A stretch of 64,000 nucleotides of DNA from Paenibacillus kyungheensis (GCF_028606985.1 NZ_CP117416.1:720001-784000); one strand, 5' to 3'. Positions 49,315 through 57,734 are shown, counted from the first letter of the stretch. The notes: a model not told the origin generated them from the sequence alone. Made by a program: numbers and translations.

Positions 49315-49824
49315 ATGGATTCTACTATTTGGAAAGATTTTATTAATGTTTTAAATAATCCTCTTACTACTAAGGATTATATTAATTATTATAAAATTAT
49401 AACTTCATGGATTCAGAGCCATCGAAATAATTTTAAATCAGAAACATTAAGTGAAAATAGATTAAATCTACTTAGTAAACTTAATCCTGATGTATACGTT
49501 GTTGAAACGCCTGGCTTTTTACTAGATAATGAAAAAAAAAGATTTGAAAAAAATGAACCTGATAATTTCGATAATTTTGCTATGATATTAGGAAATAGAC
49601 TTTGGGATATGGTCACAAATAGAGGTAAAGAATGTCCAAATTGTGAGGGTGATGAAATGAGATATCTTATAACGAAAGAAGAGAATTGCTCTGAAATTAT
49701 TCTTGAATGCAATAGTTGTGGATGGACAGAGACGTTAAATGGAGAAAAATGGAGAAGAGGAATAATAGAAACTTTGCCGGCAAATCGAAAAGATTTACAA
49801 AGATTTAATATAGTTTTAAATTGA
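49315..49824 (+). CDS. Cassette 4: immunity protein with C-terminal zinc ribbon
   Basis: 169 residues. All-alpha-looking N-terminal half and a C-terminal CPNCEGDE..CNSCGWTE zinc-ribbon-like pair. AAGGAGAAAG precedes the ATG, 12 bp after the toxin stop. Intact although the toxin frame is broken. Immunity role inferred from position. Confidence 0.65.
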   Translation: MDSTIWKDFINVLNNPLTTKDYINYYKIITSWIQSHRNNFKSETLSENRLNLLSKLNPDVYVVETPGFLLDNEKKRFEKNEPDNFDNFAMILGNRLWDMVTNRGKECPNCEGDEMRYLITKEENCSEIILECNSCGWTETLNGEKWRRGIIETLPANRKDLQRFNIVLN

Positions 49825-49835
49825 TTTGCATTCTA

Positions 49836-49880
49836 AAAAGAGCTACTTACGATATATTATATATCGTAAGTAGCTCTTTT
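49836..49880. terminator. Terminator after cassette 4: 22-bp perfect arms
   Basis: AAAAGAGCTACTTACGATAT pairs exactly with its complement; 22 pairs each side of one central T (49858). Works in both directions. Confidence 0.85.
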
Positions 49881-50032
49881 AATTTAAATTTTTAAAAAAA
49901 ATTGAACTGCTATACATATATGATTACGAATCAAATCTCTTGTACTAATTCTTTCCTGAGTGTAGGTAGTAATGAAATATTAAAAGAAAGATCAGAATTT
50001 TCTTAAGCGATTTTGTGCCGGAATTAGGCACG

Positions 50033-50587
50033 TTAGTTAGCCTTTTCCCTAGTGGGAAAGTGGTTGTAAAGACAGCGACTAAAGGTGCTATTGATGGTGG
50101 TAGCTGGCTTATTGGGAAATTTAATAAACAATTACGATATGCCAAACCTTCTGATTTATTCAAAGAAAATACGTATGTTCCTTTTGGACAAAGAATTGCT
50201 CCTAAAAATCTCTATCGTGAGTTGAATAGATCTCAAGTAGGACAAGAAACTATTAGATTGATACAAAGTAATGGTACAAAAATCACATTAGATTATGGGG
50301 AATTACCAACTGATATGATAGGTAACCAGATATTAGGAACAGCAAACATGCGTAACAATACTGCTACAATTTATGTGAGAGGAACCGAGTATACTATTAA
50401 AACGGCTCAAACGATCATTCATGAGGTTACGCATACTTCACTTCAAAATCCTATATATACTCAGCGTGAAGAAGTGATTGCTTTCATGAGAGAAGCTAAA
50501 CATTCGAGAGATAATCTTTCTTACACACAAATAAAAGCGATTATTCAGGAAGTGAAGTCTCTTTATCCAACTATACCTTATAGATAA
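50033..50587 (+). pseudogene. Cassette 5: HEVTH metallopeptidase toxin tip, 5' truncated
   Basis: Begins inside the pretoxin linker (TLVSLFPSGKVVVKTATKGA, IDGGSW), with the RHS core lost. The tip is intact: KPSDLF..GQRIAPKNLYREL..TAQTIIHEVTHTSLQ..YTQREEVIAFMREAKH to TIPYR. HEVTH is the HExxH zinc motif. Paralogue of cassette 8. Without the core it can be reused only by recombination within the short shared linker. Confidence 0.72.
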
Positions 50588-50599
50588 GGGAGAACTGAT

Positions 50600-50821
50600 A
50601 TGAATTCAAAAGAAGAAAACTCAGACATTGATAAAAGAGTTTTAAAAGGTGAACAAGTACCGTGTCCTTATTGTGGTAAAATTTTAATATATCAAAATAT
50701 GGAAACAGGAAAACATCCAGCTATTATTTGTATCAACGGAGATTATTATGTTTTATTGGAAACTAAAAGAAGTAGTATATTAGATGATTTAGGATTGACA
50801 AAAAGAAAAAGCAAAAATTGA
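50600..50821 (+). CDS. Cassette 5: zinc-ribbon immunity protein
   Basis: 73 residues. VPCPYCGKILIY..GKHPAIICINGDYYVLLE: one clear CPYC knuckle, with the second pair reduced to a single Cys compared with the paralogues at 45220 and 54481. GGGAGAAC precedes the ATG, 12 bp after an HEVTH toxin. Repeated linkage to HEVTH toxins supports an immunity role. Confidence 0.68.
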   Translation: MNSKEENSDIDKRVLKGEQVPCPYCGKILIYQNMETGKHPAIICINGDYYVLLETKRSSILDDLGLTKRKSKN

Positions 50822-50826
50822 ATAAT

Positions 50827-50865
50827 AAAAAAACCTGAAAGAATTAAATTCTTTCAGGTTTTTTT
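50827..50865. terminator. Terminator after cassette 5
   Basis: AAAAAAACCTGAAAGAATT pairs exactly with its complement around one central base, ending in T7. Confidence 0.87.
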
Positions 50866-50890
50866 AAATTAGTTTATAGGAGACTGAATA

Positions 50891-51118
50891 GTTGATAACG
50901 AAATTATTACAATAACATCATCCGAAAAGTATGGAACAATAAATGTTACTGAGTATGTAGAAGCACAAAAATTTGATTACCATACTATTTATTCTAATGA
51001 TAAGTATATCTATGATCCTCGATTTAGTGATCAACCCATTACTACTAAAGATTATATAGATATATTAAAGGAGCTAAATGGTAGGAAAATATCTATAAGT
51101 AGACATTCTTTAAAGTAG
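50891..51118 (+). pseudogene. Cassette 6: C-terminal remnant of an RHS toxin tip
   Basis: 76-codon open stretch without a start: VDNEIITITSSEKYGTINVT.. FDYHTIYSNDKYIYDPRFSD.. ISISRHSLK. The HTIYSNDKYIYDPRF pattern is reminiscent of papain-fold toxin ends (catalytic His region), tentative. Ends 10 bp before an immunity-type gene. Confidence 0.52.
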
Positions 51119-51128
51119 GTGAAAAGAA

Positions 51129-51599
51129 ATGGTTCCTAATAGTATTTATTTTAAAAAAAATGGAAAATTGGCAGATTTTGAATTGATGGCTTATACTATT
51201 TCAAAACTAGGATCATTTGAATGGCATCGGACATCAATGTATAATCCTGGTAATATTTATGAGCGTCCAGCAGGTTTTTATTTCAGATTTCATAATGAGA
51301 ATGAAATGTATTCACAGTTACAGAAATGTATTCATATGTTTAAAGGTAACCTTAAATGGGGTATGAATATCAGTCATCATACTCGTCATAGGAATTATAT
51401 CATCGAGCCAACTCAGGTTCATGAAGCTAAGTTGAGTGATAAATATGCTGTTAGTTATGACTTAAAGGAGATTCTAAAAGATGATTATGAAAGTTTGTGT
51501 GAAAAGGCAATATTAGATATCCCGTCTTTATGTAGTCATATTGAAGTCTGGTTTGAACTAGAAAAGAAACGTCCTTTTTTGCCAACTATACCAGAGTAG
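51129..51599 (+). CDS. Cassette 6: orphan immunity protein
   Basis: 156 residues, rich in Tyr, His and Phe. Family not recognised. AGGTG lies upstream of ATG 51129. Directly follows the toxin remnant at 50891-51118 and precedes a strong terminator; immunity role from context. Confidence 0.62.
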   Translation: MVPNSIYFKKNGKLADFELMAYTISKLGSFEWHRTSMYNPGNIYERPAGFYFRFHNENEMYSQLQKCIHMFKGNLKWGMNISHHTRHRNYIIEPTQVHEAKLSDKYAVSYDLKEILKDDYESLCEKAILDIPSLCSHIEVWFELEKKRPFLPTIPE

Positions 51600-51700
51600 T
51601 TTAAAGATAATACTTCAATATCATAAGTAGTTAATGATGTTGAATAAACCTTTTATTTGTTCAACATGTATCAGTTATTCTAAACTCCTTTCTTTTTATA

Positions 51701-51748
51701 AAAACCAAGTCAATTAGAGTTAGATAATAATTGACTTGGTTTTTTTTA
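51701..51748 (+). terminator. Terminator after cassette 6
   Basis: AAAACCAAGTCAATTA pairs exactly with TAATTGACTTGGTTTT (16 bp), then T run. Confidence 0.88.
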
Positions 51749-51804
51749 CGTAGAAAATTTTAAGGTTTACTCCAAATTATGATTATAACGGACGCAACGG
51801 AGTC

Positions 51805-52707
51805 ATGAACGATCCGAACGGGTTGTACCAGATGCGAGCAAGGTACTATAATCCAGAGATCAAACGCTTTGTGAACCGAGATGTTCTGAGTGGCAGTATT
51901 GACGATGGACTGACGATGAACCGCTATGCGTATGTGAATGGCAACCCAATTTCGTATATTGATCCGTTTGGACTGAGTGCGGATGGAGATTCTTGGGTAA
52001 CGACAGGATTGAGCTACGGAGCCGATGCGATTCCTTATGTAGGAACGGTAAAAAGGATTCAAGAAACGATCACAGGAGTCAACTATATTACAGGCGAACA
52101 ATTGTCTGTAGCTGACCGAGTCGCCCCAGGAATTGGTTCATTAACAAGTTTGATTCCAATTCCTGGGGCGAAATATGTTGGGAAGTATGGAACCGAAGCG
52201 GCGATTGATGCAGGTAGTTGGGTTGTTAAGCAGTTCGGGAAGAATGAAACCAAGCAAGTAGCGAGTAAGTTACCACTAAAAGTTAATTTGCAGTTATTTG
52301 CAGGAAATAGATCTAGTTTAAGAGTGATGATTGAAAATAATGCTCAATTACAGCTCTCAAGAATGGAGTCATCTACTAATGGAGCTCAATATTATTCTAG
52401 ACATGGTGCACAAACTACGCTTCAACAACAGTATTTGAGAGCAACTACTGGATATACCCCAGATGGCTATGCGGGTCGTATAGGAGATGCTTCTAAATTT
52501 TTAAGCAATCAAATACAGCTAAATGCTGCTCAGAGGGCAGAAACAATTTATAACCAAACAGGAAGGAACAGTTTCAGCTTCGATAGGGGTGAAAATATAG
52601 GTGAAGGGTACTTAAGGGGCGGACAAAATTTAGTTTCTTCTTCTAAAGTAACTGCAGTTTTTAGAAATGGGAAATTATATACCTTATATCCTAAATTAAG
52701 AAATTGA
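51805..52707 (+). CDS. Cassette 7: intact spare RHS core/pretoxin/toxin tip
   Basis: 300 codons with no stop or frameshift, and open upstream to about 51779 (DYNGRNGV). RHS core GLYQMRARYYNPEIKRFVNR.. DPFGLSADGDSW, pretoxin GLSYGADAIPYVGTVK, LPLKVNLQLFAG, then a tip with YYSRHGAQTTLQQQYLRATT, RIGDASKFLSNQIQLNAAQR and VTAVFRNGKLYTLYPKL. The end resembles small RNase toxins; exact family unsure. ATG 51805 has no good ribosome site, so it is probably silent. It differs from the live gene's pretoxin but shares the core at near nucleotide identity, so in-frame recombination would swap tips. Confidence 0.75.
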   Translation: MNDPNGLYQMRARYYNPEIKRFVNRDVLSGSIDDGLTMNRYAYVNGNPISYIDPFGLSADGDSWVTTGLSYGADAIPYVGTVKRIQETITGVNYITGEQLSVADRVAPGIGSLTSLIPIPGAKYVGKYGTEAAIDAGSWVVKQFGKNETKQVASKLPLKVNLQLFAGNRSSLRVMIENNAQLQLSRMESSTNGAQYYSRHGAQTTLQQQYLRATTGYTPDGYAGRIGDASKFLSNQIQLNAAQRAETIYNQTGRNSFSFDRGENIGEGYLRGGQNLVSSSKVTAVFRNGKLYTLYPKLRN

Positions 52708-52721
52708 GAGGTGTTATATTA

Positions 52722-53093
52722 GTGATTATTATAAATTCCGATCTACTAGATTTATTTTTAGCTCCAATTACTGGATTAGGAGATGATAATGAATCAGTTG
52801 AATATTATCGAAAATTAAAAATTCAAGATAAGAATGATTATAAAAAAATAATCAATGAAATTATTGTAGAAGAATTTGAAGAATTAAACGAACAGCAAAA
52901 ACTAAATGCAAAATTAGTCTTAAGCTATTATTTAACAAGTAATGCTATTGATTTTGAGAGAGTTTTTGAATCAGTTTTGCCACCATTTGATCCACCTTAT
53001 CCAGTAAGAAATTTCTTCTTATGGATTTGGGAGTGTATTTTTCTAAATGAAAGTTATGAGTTTACAGAAGAGTATTATAAAATAATTAAATAA
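52722..53093 (+). CDS. Cassette 7: immunity protein
   Basis: 123 residues from GTG 52722 (GAGAGGTG upstream), 14 bp after the toxin stop. Acidic and helical-looking, ending in an aromatic stretch NFFLWIWECIFLNESYEF. Family not recognised. Intact and followed by a strong terminator. Confidence 0.65.
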   Translation: MIIINSDLLDLFLAPITGLGDDNESVEYYRKLKIQDKNDYKKIINEIIVEEFEELNEQQKLNAKLVLSYYLTSNAIDFERVFESVLPPFDPPYPVRNFFLWIWECIFLNESYEFTEEYYKIIK

Positions 53094-53105
53094 TTTATAG
53101 TATGT

Positions 53106-53144
53106 AAGCAATCTACTTTTTGATGAAAGTAGATTGCTTTTTTT
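53106..53144 (+). terminator. Terminator after cassette 7
   Basis: AAGCAATCTACTTT pairs exactly with AAAGTAGATTGCTT, then TTTTT. Confidence 0.88.
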
Positions 53145-53212
53145 ATCTTAATTCACAAATTGACTAAACTATAATGATTAGTAATTATACTAGTTTAGAA
53201 AATGAAAAACTC

Positions 53213-54462
53213 TTCGATGCATGTAACCGTCTGGTAGAAGCCGGTGGGGTACAATACGGATAGGATAACGAAAATCATCGCACGTCGATGACCGTTAACG
53301 GAACCACAACGAAATATGTCGTCAATCCAGAAGCTGTTTTGTCTCAAGTGCTGATGGAAACTGATGCATCGGGCAAACCGACAGCATGGTATGTGTACGG
53401 TAACGGCTTAATTGGACGCCAAGACGCAAACGGAGCGTACCAAAGCTATCACTACGACCGTCGCGGAAGTACAATAGCGTTAACGGATGCCAAAGGACAA
53501 CTGACCGATACGTGCAGCTACGGCACCTATGGTGAATCGTTAGGACACGAAGGCACCATCGAGCAACCGTTCCAATACAACGGACGCGACGGAGTGATGA
53601 CCGATCCGAACGGGTTGTACCAGATGCGAGCAAGGTACTACAATCCAGAGATCAAACGTTTTGTGAACCGAGATGTCCTGAGTGGCAGTATCGACGATGG
53701 ATTGACCATAAACCGGTATGCGTATGTGAATGGGAATCCGATTTCGTATATTGATCCATTTGGACTCAGTGCGGATAGTGATGAGATGTTCAAAACGGTT
53801 GGAAGTTTCTTAGCAGATGCTGTGCCTATTGTGGGAGCGGTAAAAGGTGTACAGGAAGTCTTTACAGGAACAGATTATGTGACAGGTCAACAACTTTCTG
53901 TAGGAGACCGAGTTGCTACTGGAGTAGGTACATTAGTCAGCTTTGTCCTTGGCGGGAAAGTGGTTGGGAAGACAGCGACTAAAGGTGCTATTGATGGTGG
54001 TAGCTGGCTATTTGGTAAACTCTCAAAACAAGTACGTTTAGCTAAACCATCAGATTTATTTAAGAATGATTTTGCTAAAATGGTCAGAGAATTTCTCCTA
54101 AAAATTTGTATCGTGAACTTAAAAAATCTGAGATCGGCTTAGAAACGTTAGATATTATTAGAAATAATAGTATTAGAGTAGATTTAGATTATAGTAAACA
54201 AGATGGACTTTATGGATTAGCTATAGAAGATTATAGATCTATTATTTATGTACAAAATACTCAGTCCAAGAAGAAAACTGCTCAAATTATAATTCATGAA
54301 GTTACTCATAATATGCTAAATACTTCTGTCTACACTCAGAGAGAAGAAGTAATAGCTCATATTAGAGAAGCAAAGCATCTTAACCCAAATTTAAGCATAG
54401 GTGAAATCAGAAGGATTATAAAAAATGTCGAAAGTCTATACCCGGAACTTCCGTATCAATAA
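53213..54462 (+). pseudogene. Cassette 8: longest displaced RHS copy, HEVTH toxin tip, nonsense and frameshift
   Basis: Near-identical to 42712-43500 of the live gene. TAG 53261 replaces the TAC of YGYDNEN, and the frame is then open through NGTTTKYVVNPEAV, the RHS core and pretoxin (ADAVPIVGAVKG). At about 54077 an A4 run replaces an expected A5 (GCTAAAATGGTC), shifting out of the toxin frame. The second frame reads NGQRISPKNLYRELKKSEIG.. AQIIIHEVTHNMLN to ELPYQ. Paralogue of cassette 5. Confidence 0.78.
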
Positions 54463-54480
54463 TAATGAGGAGGATTACGT

Positions 54481-54687
54481 ATGGAAAATGAATTCAAAAA
54501 AAAATCTACTCATGATATAAATTCTATAATTGCTAGAGTTATCAATGGAGAAAATGTCGATTGTCCTAAATGTGGATCTGTTCTCATCTTTAATGATGTA
54601 AATAGCGGTAAACATCCTGGCATTTTTTGTCCTAATAACGATTTTAGAATTATGATGGATTTTAAGAGAAATGATATTGGTAAATAA
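54481..54687 (+). CDS. Cassette 8: zinc-ribbon immunity protein
   Basis: 68 residues. VDCPKCGSVLIFNDVNSGKH.. GIFCPNNDFRIMMDF: CPKC knuckle plus FCPNND. GAGGA precedes the ATG, 18 bp after the toxin stop. Best preserved of the three paralogues (45220, 50600, 54481). Confidence 0.7.
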   Translation: MENEFKKKSTHDINSIIARVINGENVDCPKCGSVLIFNDVNSGKHPGIFCPNNDFRIMMDFKRNDIGK

Positions 54688-54776
54688 ATTATTAAAGGGA
54701 GTAGGGACTTAAATTAATTTGAATTACATTGATCTAATTTATTAGAGAGTTATTCTACAAAAGATAAAATAATTTT

Positions 54777-54814
54777 AAAGCATAAGCTGTATATTTTACA
54801 GCTTATGCTTTTTA
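54777..54814 (+). terminator. Terminator after cassette 8
   Basis: AAAGCATAAGCTGTA pairs exactly with TACAGCTTATGCTTT, then TT. Confidence 0.87.
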
Positions 54815-54841
54815 TATTAATGCTATGCTACTTATAGACAT

Positions 54842-54904
54842 GATAACTTACATGATAAAATCGTGGAGCAAATGATCAAAACTAAAAATCATATTATAAA
54901 TTAA
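54842..54904 (+). pseudogene. Displaced 3' end of a cassette-9-type immunity gene
   Basis: 21 codons DNLHDKIVEQMIKTKNHIIN plus TAA, matching the end (DSLYDKIVEQMIK..) of the gene at 55761. It lies upstream of cassette 9, where no toxin exists, so it is the leftover of an earlier cassette. Confidence 0.62.
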
Positions 54905-54947
54905 TACAGATTGCCCAATGATGACTCAAAATAAATAACTACATGGA

Positions 54948-55703
54948 CTGTACCAGATGCGAGCAAGGTACTACAATCCAGAAATCAAGCGCTTTGTGAA
55001 CCGAGATGTGCTGAGCGGCAGTATCGATGATGGACTGACGATGAATCGGTACGCGTATGTGAATGGAAATCCGATTTCGTATATCGATCCATTTGGACTG
55101 AGTGCGGATAGCGACGAGATGTTGAAAACGGTTGGAAGTTTCTTAGCGGATGCTGTGCCAGGATTAGGTACACTCAAAGGGTTACAAGAAATATTTACCA
55201 GAGTCAACTATGTCACAGGAGATCAATTATCAGTTGCAGATCGAGTAGCCAATGGAGGCGGAGTTCTCTTAAGCTAGGTACCTGAAGGCAAGATTGCAGG
55301 AAAAGCCCTAACTAAAGGAGCTATTGATGGCGGTAGTTGGGTTATAGCCAGAGTGGCTAAGAGTACAAACAGTTTTAAATACTTGTCTAATTTTGAAGAT
55401 CATGTAATTAATGCTCAAGGTATTGTTAGAAAAGGGAATAAAGGAGTTGTTGGAGGACACAATTTACAGAGCTTTGAAAAAATTATAACAGACCAAGGTT
55501 GGAACCTAGACGATATCATTGTCTCAAGAACTCTACATCCTAAAGTTACTGGTATTTACGAAATAGAGTATAGACTTCCTACATTAGATAGGGAATTGAA
55601 GGTAGTGCCTGGTCAATATAAAAATATCTCTCAACCAAAAACAGTCTATGATCCTAGTGTGATTTCAAATGAACAAATCATTACATGGGGAAAAGAAGCA
55701 TAG
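54948..55703 (+). pseudogene. Cassette 9: RHS core and EndoU-like toxin tip with one nonsense codon
   Basis: Core from LYQMRARYYNPEIKRFVNR, pretoxin identical in type to the live gene (ADAVPGLGTLKG). TAG at 55275 replaces the TGG of VLLSWVPGGK in the live gene. The same frame continues to GAIDGGSWVIARVAK and a tip with GVVGGHNLQSFEKI, LHPKVTGIYEIEYRL and KTVYDPSVISNEQIITWGKEA. The GGH..F and C-terminal pattern suggest an EndoU-type RNase, tentative. One base change would restore a full tip, and the pretoxin match extends to GSWVIARVAK. Confidence 0.7.
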
Positions 55704-55760
55704 TGGAAATTTATTAAAATATTATTATATTTTATAATTTTATAAAATGAGGATGATAAT

Positions 55761-55940
55761 ATGGAACTTGCATCATATCAATATTTATGGGAAACTAATG
55801 AATATTTTTTGGAAGAAATGAGCGAAGGTTATTTAATTATGAAGAAAAATAATAACAATGCAGTACTTCTAGAAGATGATAGCTTATACGATAAAATTGT
55901 AGAGCAAATGATTAAAATGAAATGTGAAATTAGATATTAA
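55761..55940 (+). CDS. Cassette 9: small immunity protein
   Basis: 59 residues: MELASYQYLWETNEYFLEEM.. DSLYDKIVEQMIKMKCEIRY. GAGGATG lies 6-12 nt before the ATG. It follows the cassette-9 toxin by 57 bp, and its 3' end is duplicated at 54842. Role from position. Confidence 0.58.
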   Translation: MELASYQYLWETNEYFLEEMSEGYLIMKKNNNNAVLLEDDSLYDKIVEQMIKMKCEIRY

Positions 55941-56075
55941 CTCATAAGTGATAATTAATTTAGAACACTAAATGAAGATTAAAAGAAAAGATTTACTTTG
56001 GATTGAGATTACAAGTCGTTCTTTGCTTTCAGTCTTTCAAAATGACACATAAAGTCATCAAAAGGAGAGCATAAA

Positions 56076-56546
56076 TTGAATGATAATGATTTAAAAAAAT
56101 CCACATTTCTACTTAGACTCCATGAAAGGCATTTTAAAAGTGAGATCAATTGTTTAGGAGAACAACTTGTTGAAATCATAAATTGTATTAGAGAGGAAAC
56201 TTCTGATCTTATTTGGTTTGCATTCGATGTATTTGGGAGTAGTGACCGAGCATTTGCAGAATTATTTTCAAATGCCTATTCGGAATTTCTAAGTACAGAC
56301 GAATTAATTGAAAAGGCAAGTGGGGTTATTCAGTTCTATTCAGGAGTATTTATAGGCATCAAGAAAGGCAGACATGTAGAATGGAACTTTGATAGGTTAC
56401 CAGATACAGAAGAAAATGAAGGATTACAGCATCCTGAAGCCGAAATCGAAATTCGACCATTTGATACTTCCTATTTTGAAATCTATGGTATGGATAGGAT
56501 TATTGAGAGTAAAATAAAATCGCATTTTATGGTATCCGATCAATAA
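56076..56546 (+). CDS. Orphan immunity-like protein
   Basis: 156 residues from TTG 56076 (AAAGGAG nine bases upstream). Soluble, acidic, no recognised family. No toxin remnant precedes it, but AT-rich composition and position at the end of the cassette array suggest an immunity gene that outlived its toxin. Confidence 0.52.
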   Translation: MNDNDLKKSTFLLRLHERHFKSEINCLGEQLVEIINCIREETSDLIWFAFDVFGSSDRAFAELFSNAYSEFLSTDELIEKASGVIQFYSGVFIGIKKGRHVEWNFDRLPDTEENEGLQHPEAEIEIRPFDTSYFEIYGMDRIIESKIKSHFMVSDQ

Positions 56547-56601
56547 TATGTTGTAAATGAAAACTAACGAAAAGCACATGTTAGATAAAGGAGAAGAAAA
56601 A

Positions 56602-57102
56602 TTGAAGACGCAGCCGAAGTATGCAGAAAATATAATCGTTTTAGTTCAATATATGGATTCTTACCGATGGTTTGTGACAGATAAGGAGATATGGTTTTTA
56701 GATTTCAAAAAGTTAATTGCTGCTTATGTTGAGAAGGGGTTTCATGTTCCGAAACCAAATGATTTTTCAGAAAGATTTAATATTCCCGTAGTTAATGAAG
56801 ATACAGCAAAAGCATTTTTGGAGAACATTGCAGACGACGAAGTTGAAGTAGAAGAACTCAAACATATATTGAAGCAAACTACATATCAAGACACCTATAT
56901 AGATATTTCAGATATGTACCCTTCTTTATATATAAATTTCGATCATAAAGAATTGATATCTTACTATCCTGAACCTGCCTCTTACGAATTATATGTGCCC
57001 GACGGATGGATTGGATATTATAAAAATTCTGTTGAAGATATCCCTGAGAAATATTGGTATTGGATAGTAGATGGGCAAAATTTATTTGTACAAACAAGCT
57101 AG
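56602..57102 (+). CDS. Orphan immunity-like protein
   Basis: 166 residues from TTG 56602, preceded at ideal spacing by AAAGGAG (56587-56593); an in-frame ATG at 56557 lacks a site. Acidic and aromatic-rich, with a C-terminal YVPDGWIGYYK..YWYWIVDGQ segment typical of small beta-rich immunity proteins. Family not identified. Last member of the array. Confidence 0.52.
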   Translation: MKTQPKYAENIIVLVQYMDSYRWFVTDKEIWFLDFKKLIAAYVEKGFHVPKPNDFSERFNIPVVNEDTAKAFLENIADDEVEVEELKHILKQTTYQDTYIDISDMYPSLYINFDHKELISYYPEPASYELYVPDGWIGYYKNSVEDIPEKYWYWIVDGQNLFVQTS

Positions 57103-57194
57103 ATAAGATTTCTATAAGATCATCAGTATAGAGAGTTGTACTACATATAACTATAATATCTCAATACAATAACAATAAAACGGAGGAATTATAT

Positions 57195-57734
57195 ATGCAA
57201 CTGGAAACACAGCGACTGCTTATTCGTGAAATACAACATAGTGATTGGGAAGCGATTCATACCTATACGCAATTGCCAGAGGTGACCCAACATACTGCAT
57301 GGGGGCCTAATACTGAAGCAGATACTAAGGCGTATGTTGAAGAGGCCATCGCTCAGCAACAGCAATCTTCTCGTCAAGATTATGAATTCGCTATTTGCTT
57401 GAAAGATGAAGGGGTATTGATGGGTGGGATTGGTATCCATGTCCACAACACTAATGCTGAAATAGGTTACGTGCTGAATCCTGATTACCAGGGCAACGGT
57501 TATGTAACAGAAGCTGCGCGTGCTATATTGGCTTATGGATTTGAGACATTGGATGTACATCGAATCTATGCTACCTGTCGCCCGACTAATATCGCTTCAG
57601 AGAAAGTGATGCAGAAGATTGGAATGACACGCGAAGGCATTATGCGTGAACACTGGTATTATAAAGGCGAATTTCATGATTCTTCTCTGTATTCTATACT
57701 TGCAAAAGAATATACAGCTCGCTCCAAATCATAA
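57195..57734 (+). CDS. GNAT acetyltransferase, RimJ/RimL type
   Basis: 179 residues. ETQRLLIREIQHSDWEAI opening, AEIGYVLNPDYQGNGYVTEA acetyl-CoA loop, HRIYATCRPTNIASEKVMQK typical of ribosomal-protein-alanine-acetyltransferase-like enzymes. Substrate unknown. CGGAGGAATTATAT precedes the ATG. Followed by a strong terminator; marks the return to ordinary chromosome. Confidence 0.9.
   Translation: MQLETQRLLIREIQHSDWEAIHTYTQLPEVTQHTAWGPNTEADTKAYVEEAIAQQQQSSRQDYEFAICLKDEGVLMGGIGIHVHNTNAEIGYVLNPDYQGNGYVTEAARAILAYGFETLDVHRIYATCRPTNIASEKVMQKIGMTREGIMREHWYYKGEFHDSSLYSILAKEYTARSKS

Noticed and set aside
54106..54462. Independent HEVTH metallopeptidase gene starting at 54106
   Set aside because: Its frame continues upstream into the RHS pretoxin of cassette 8 after a one-base shift; it is the shifted toxin tip, not a separate gene.
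44566..57102. Insertion sequences or prophage as the source of the RHS array
   Set aside because: No transposase, integrase, terminal inverted repeats or phage genes were seen; core-copy recombination explains the structure.
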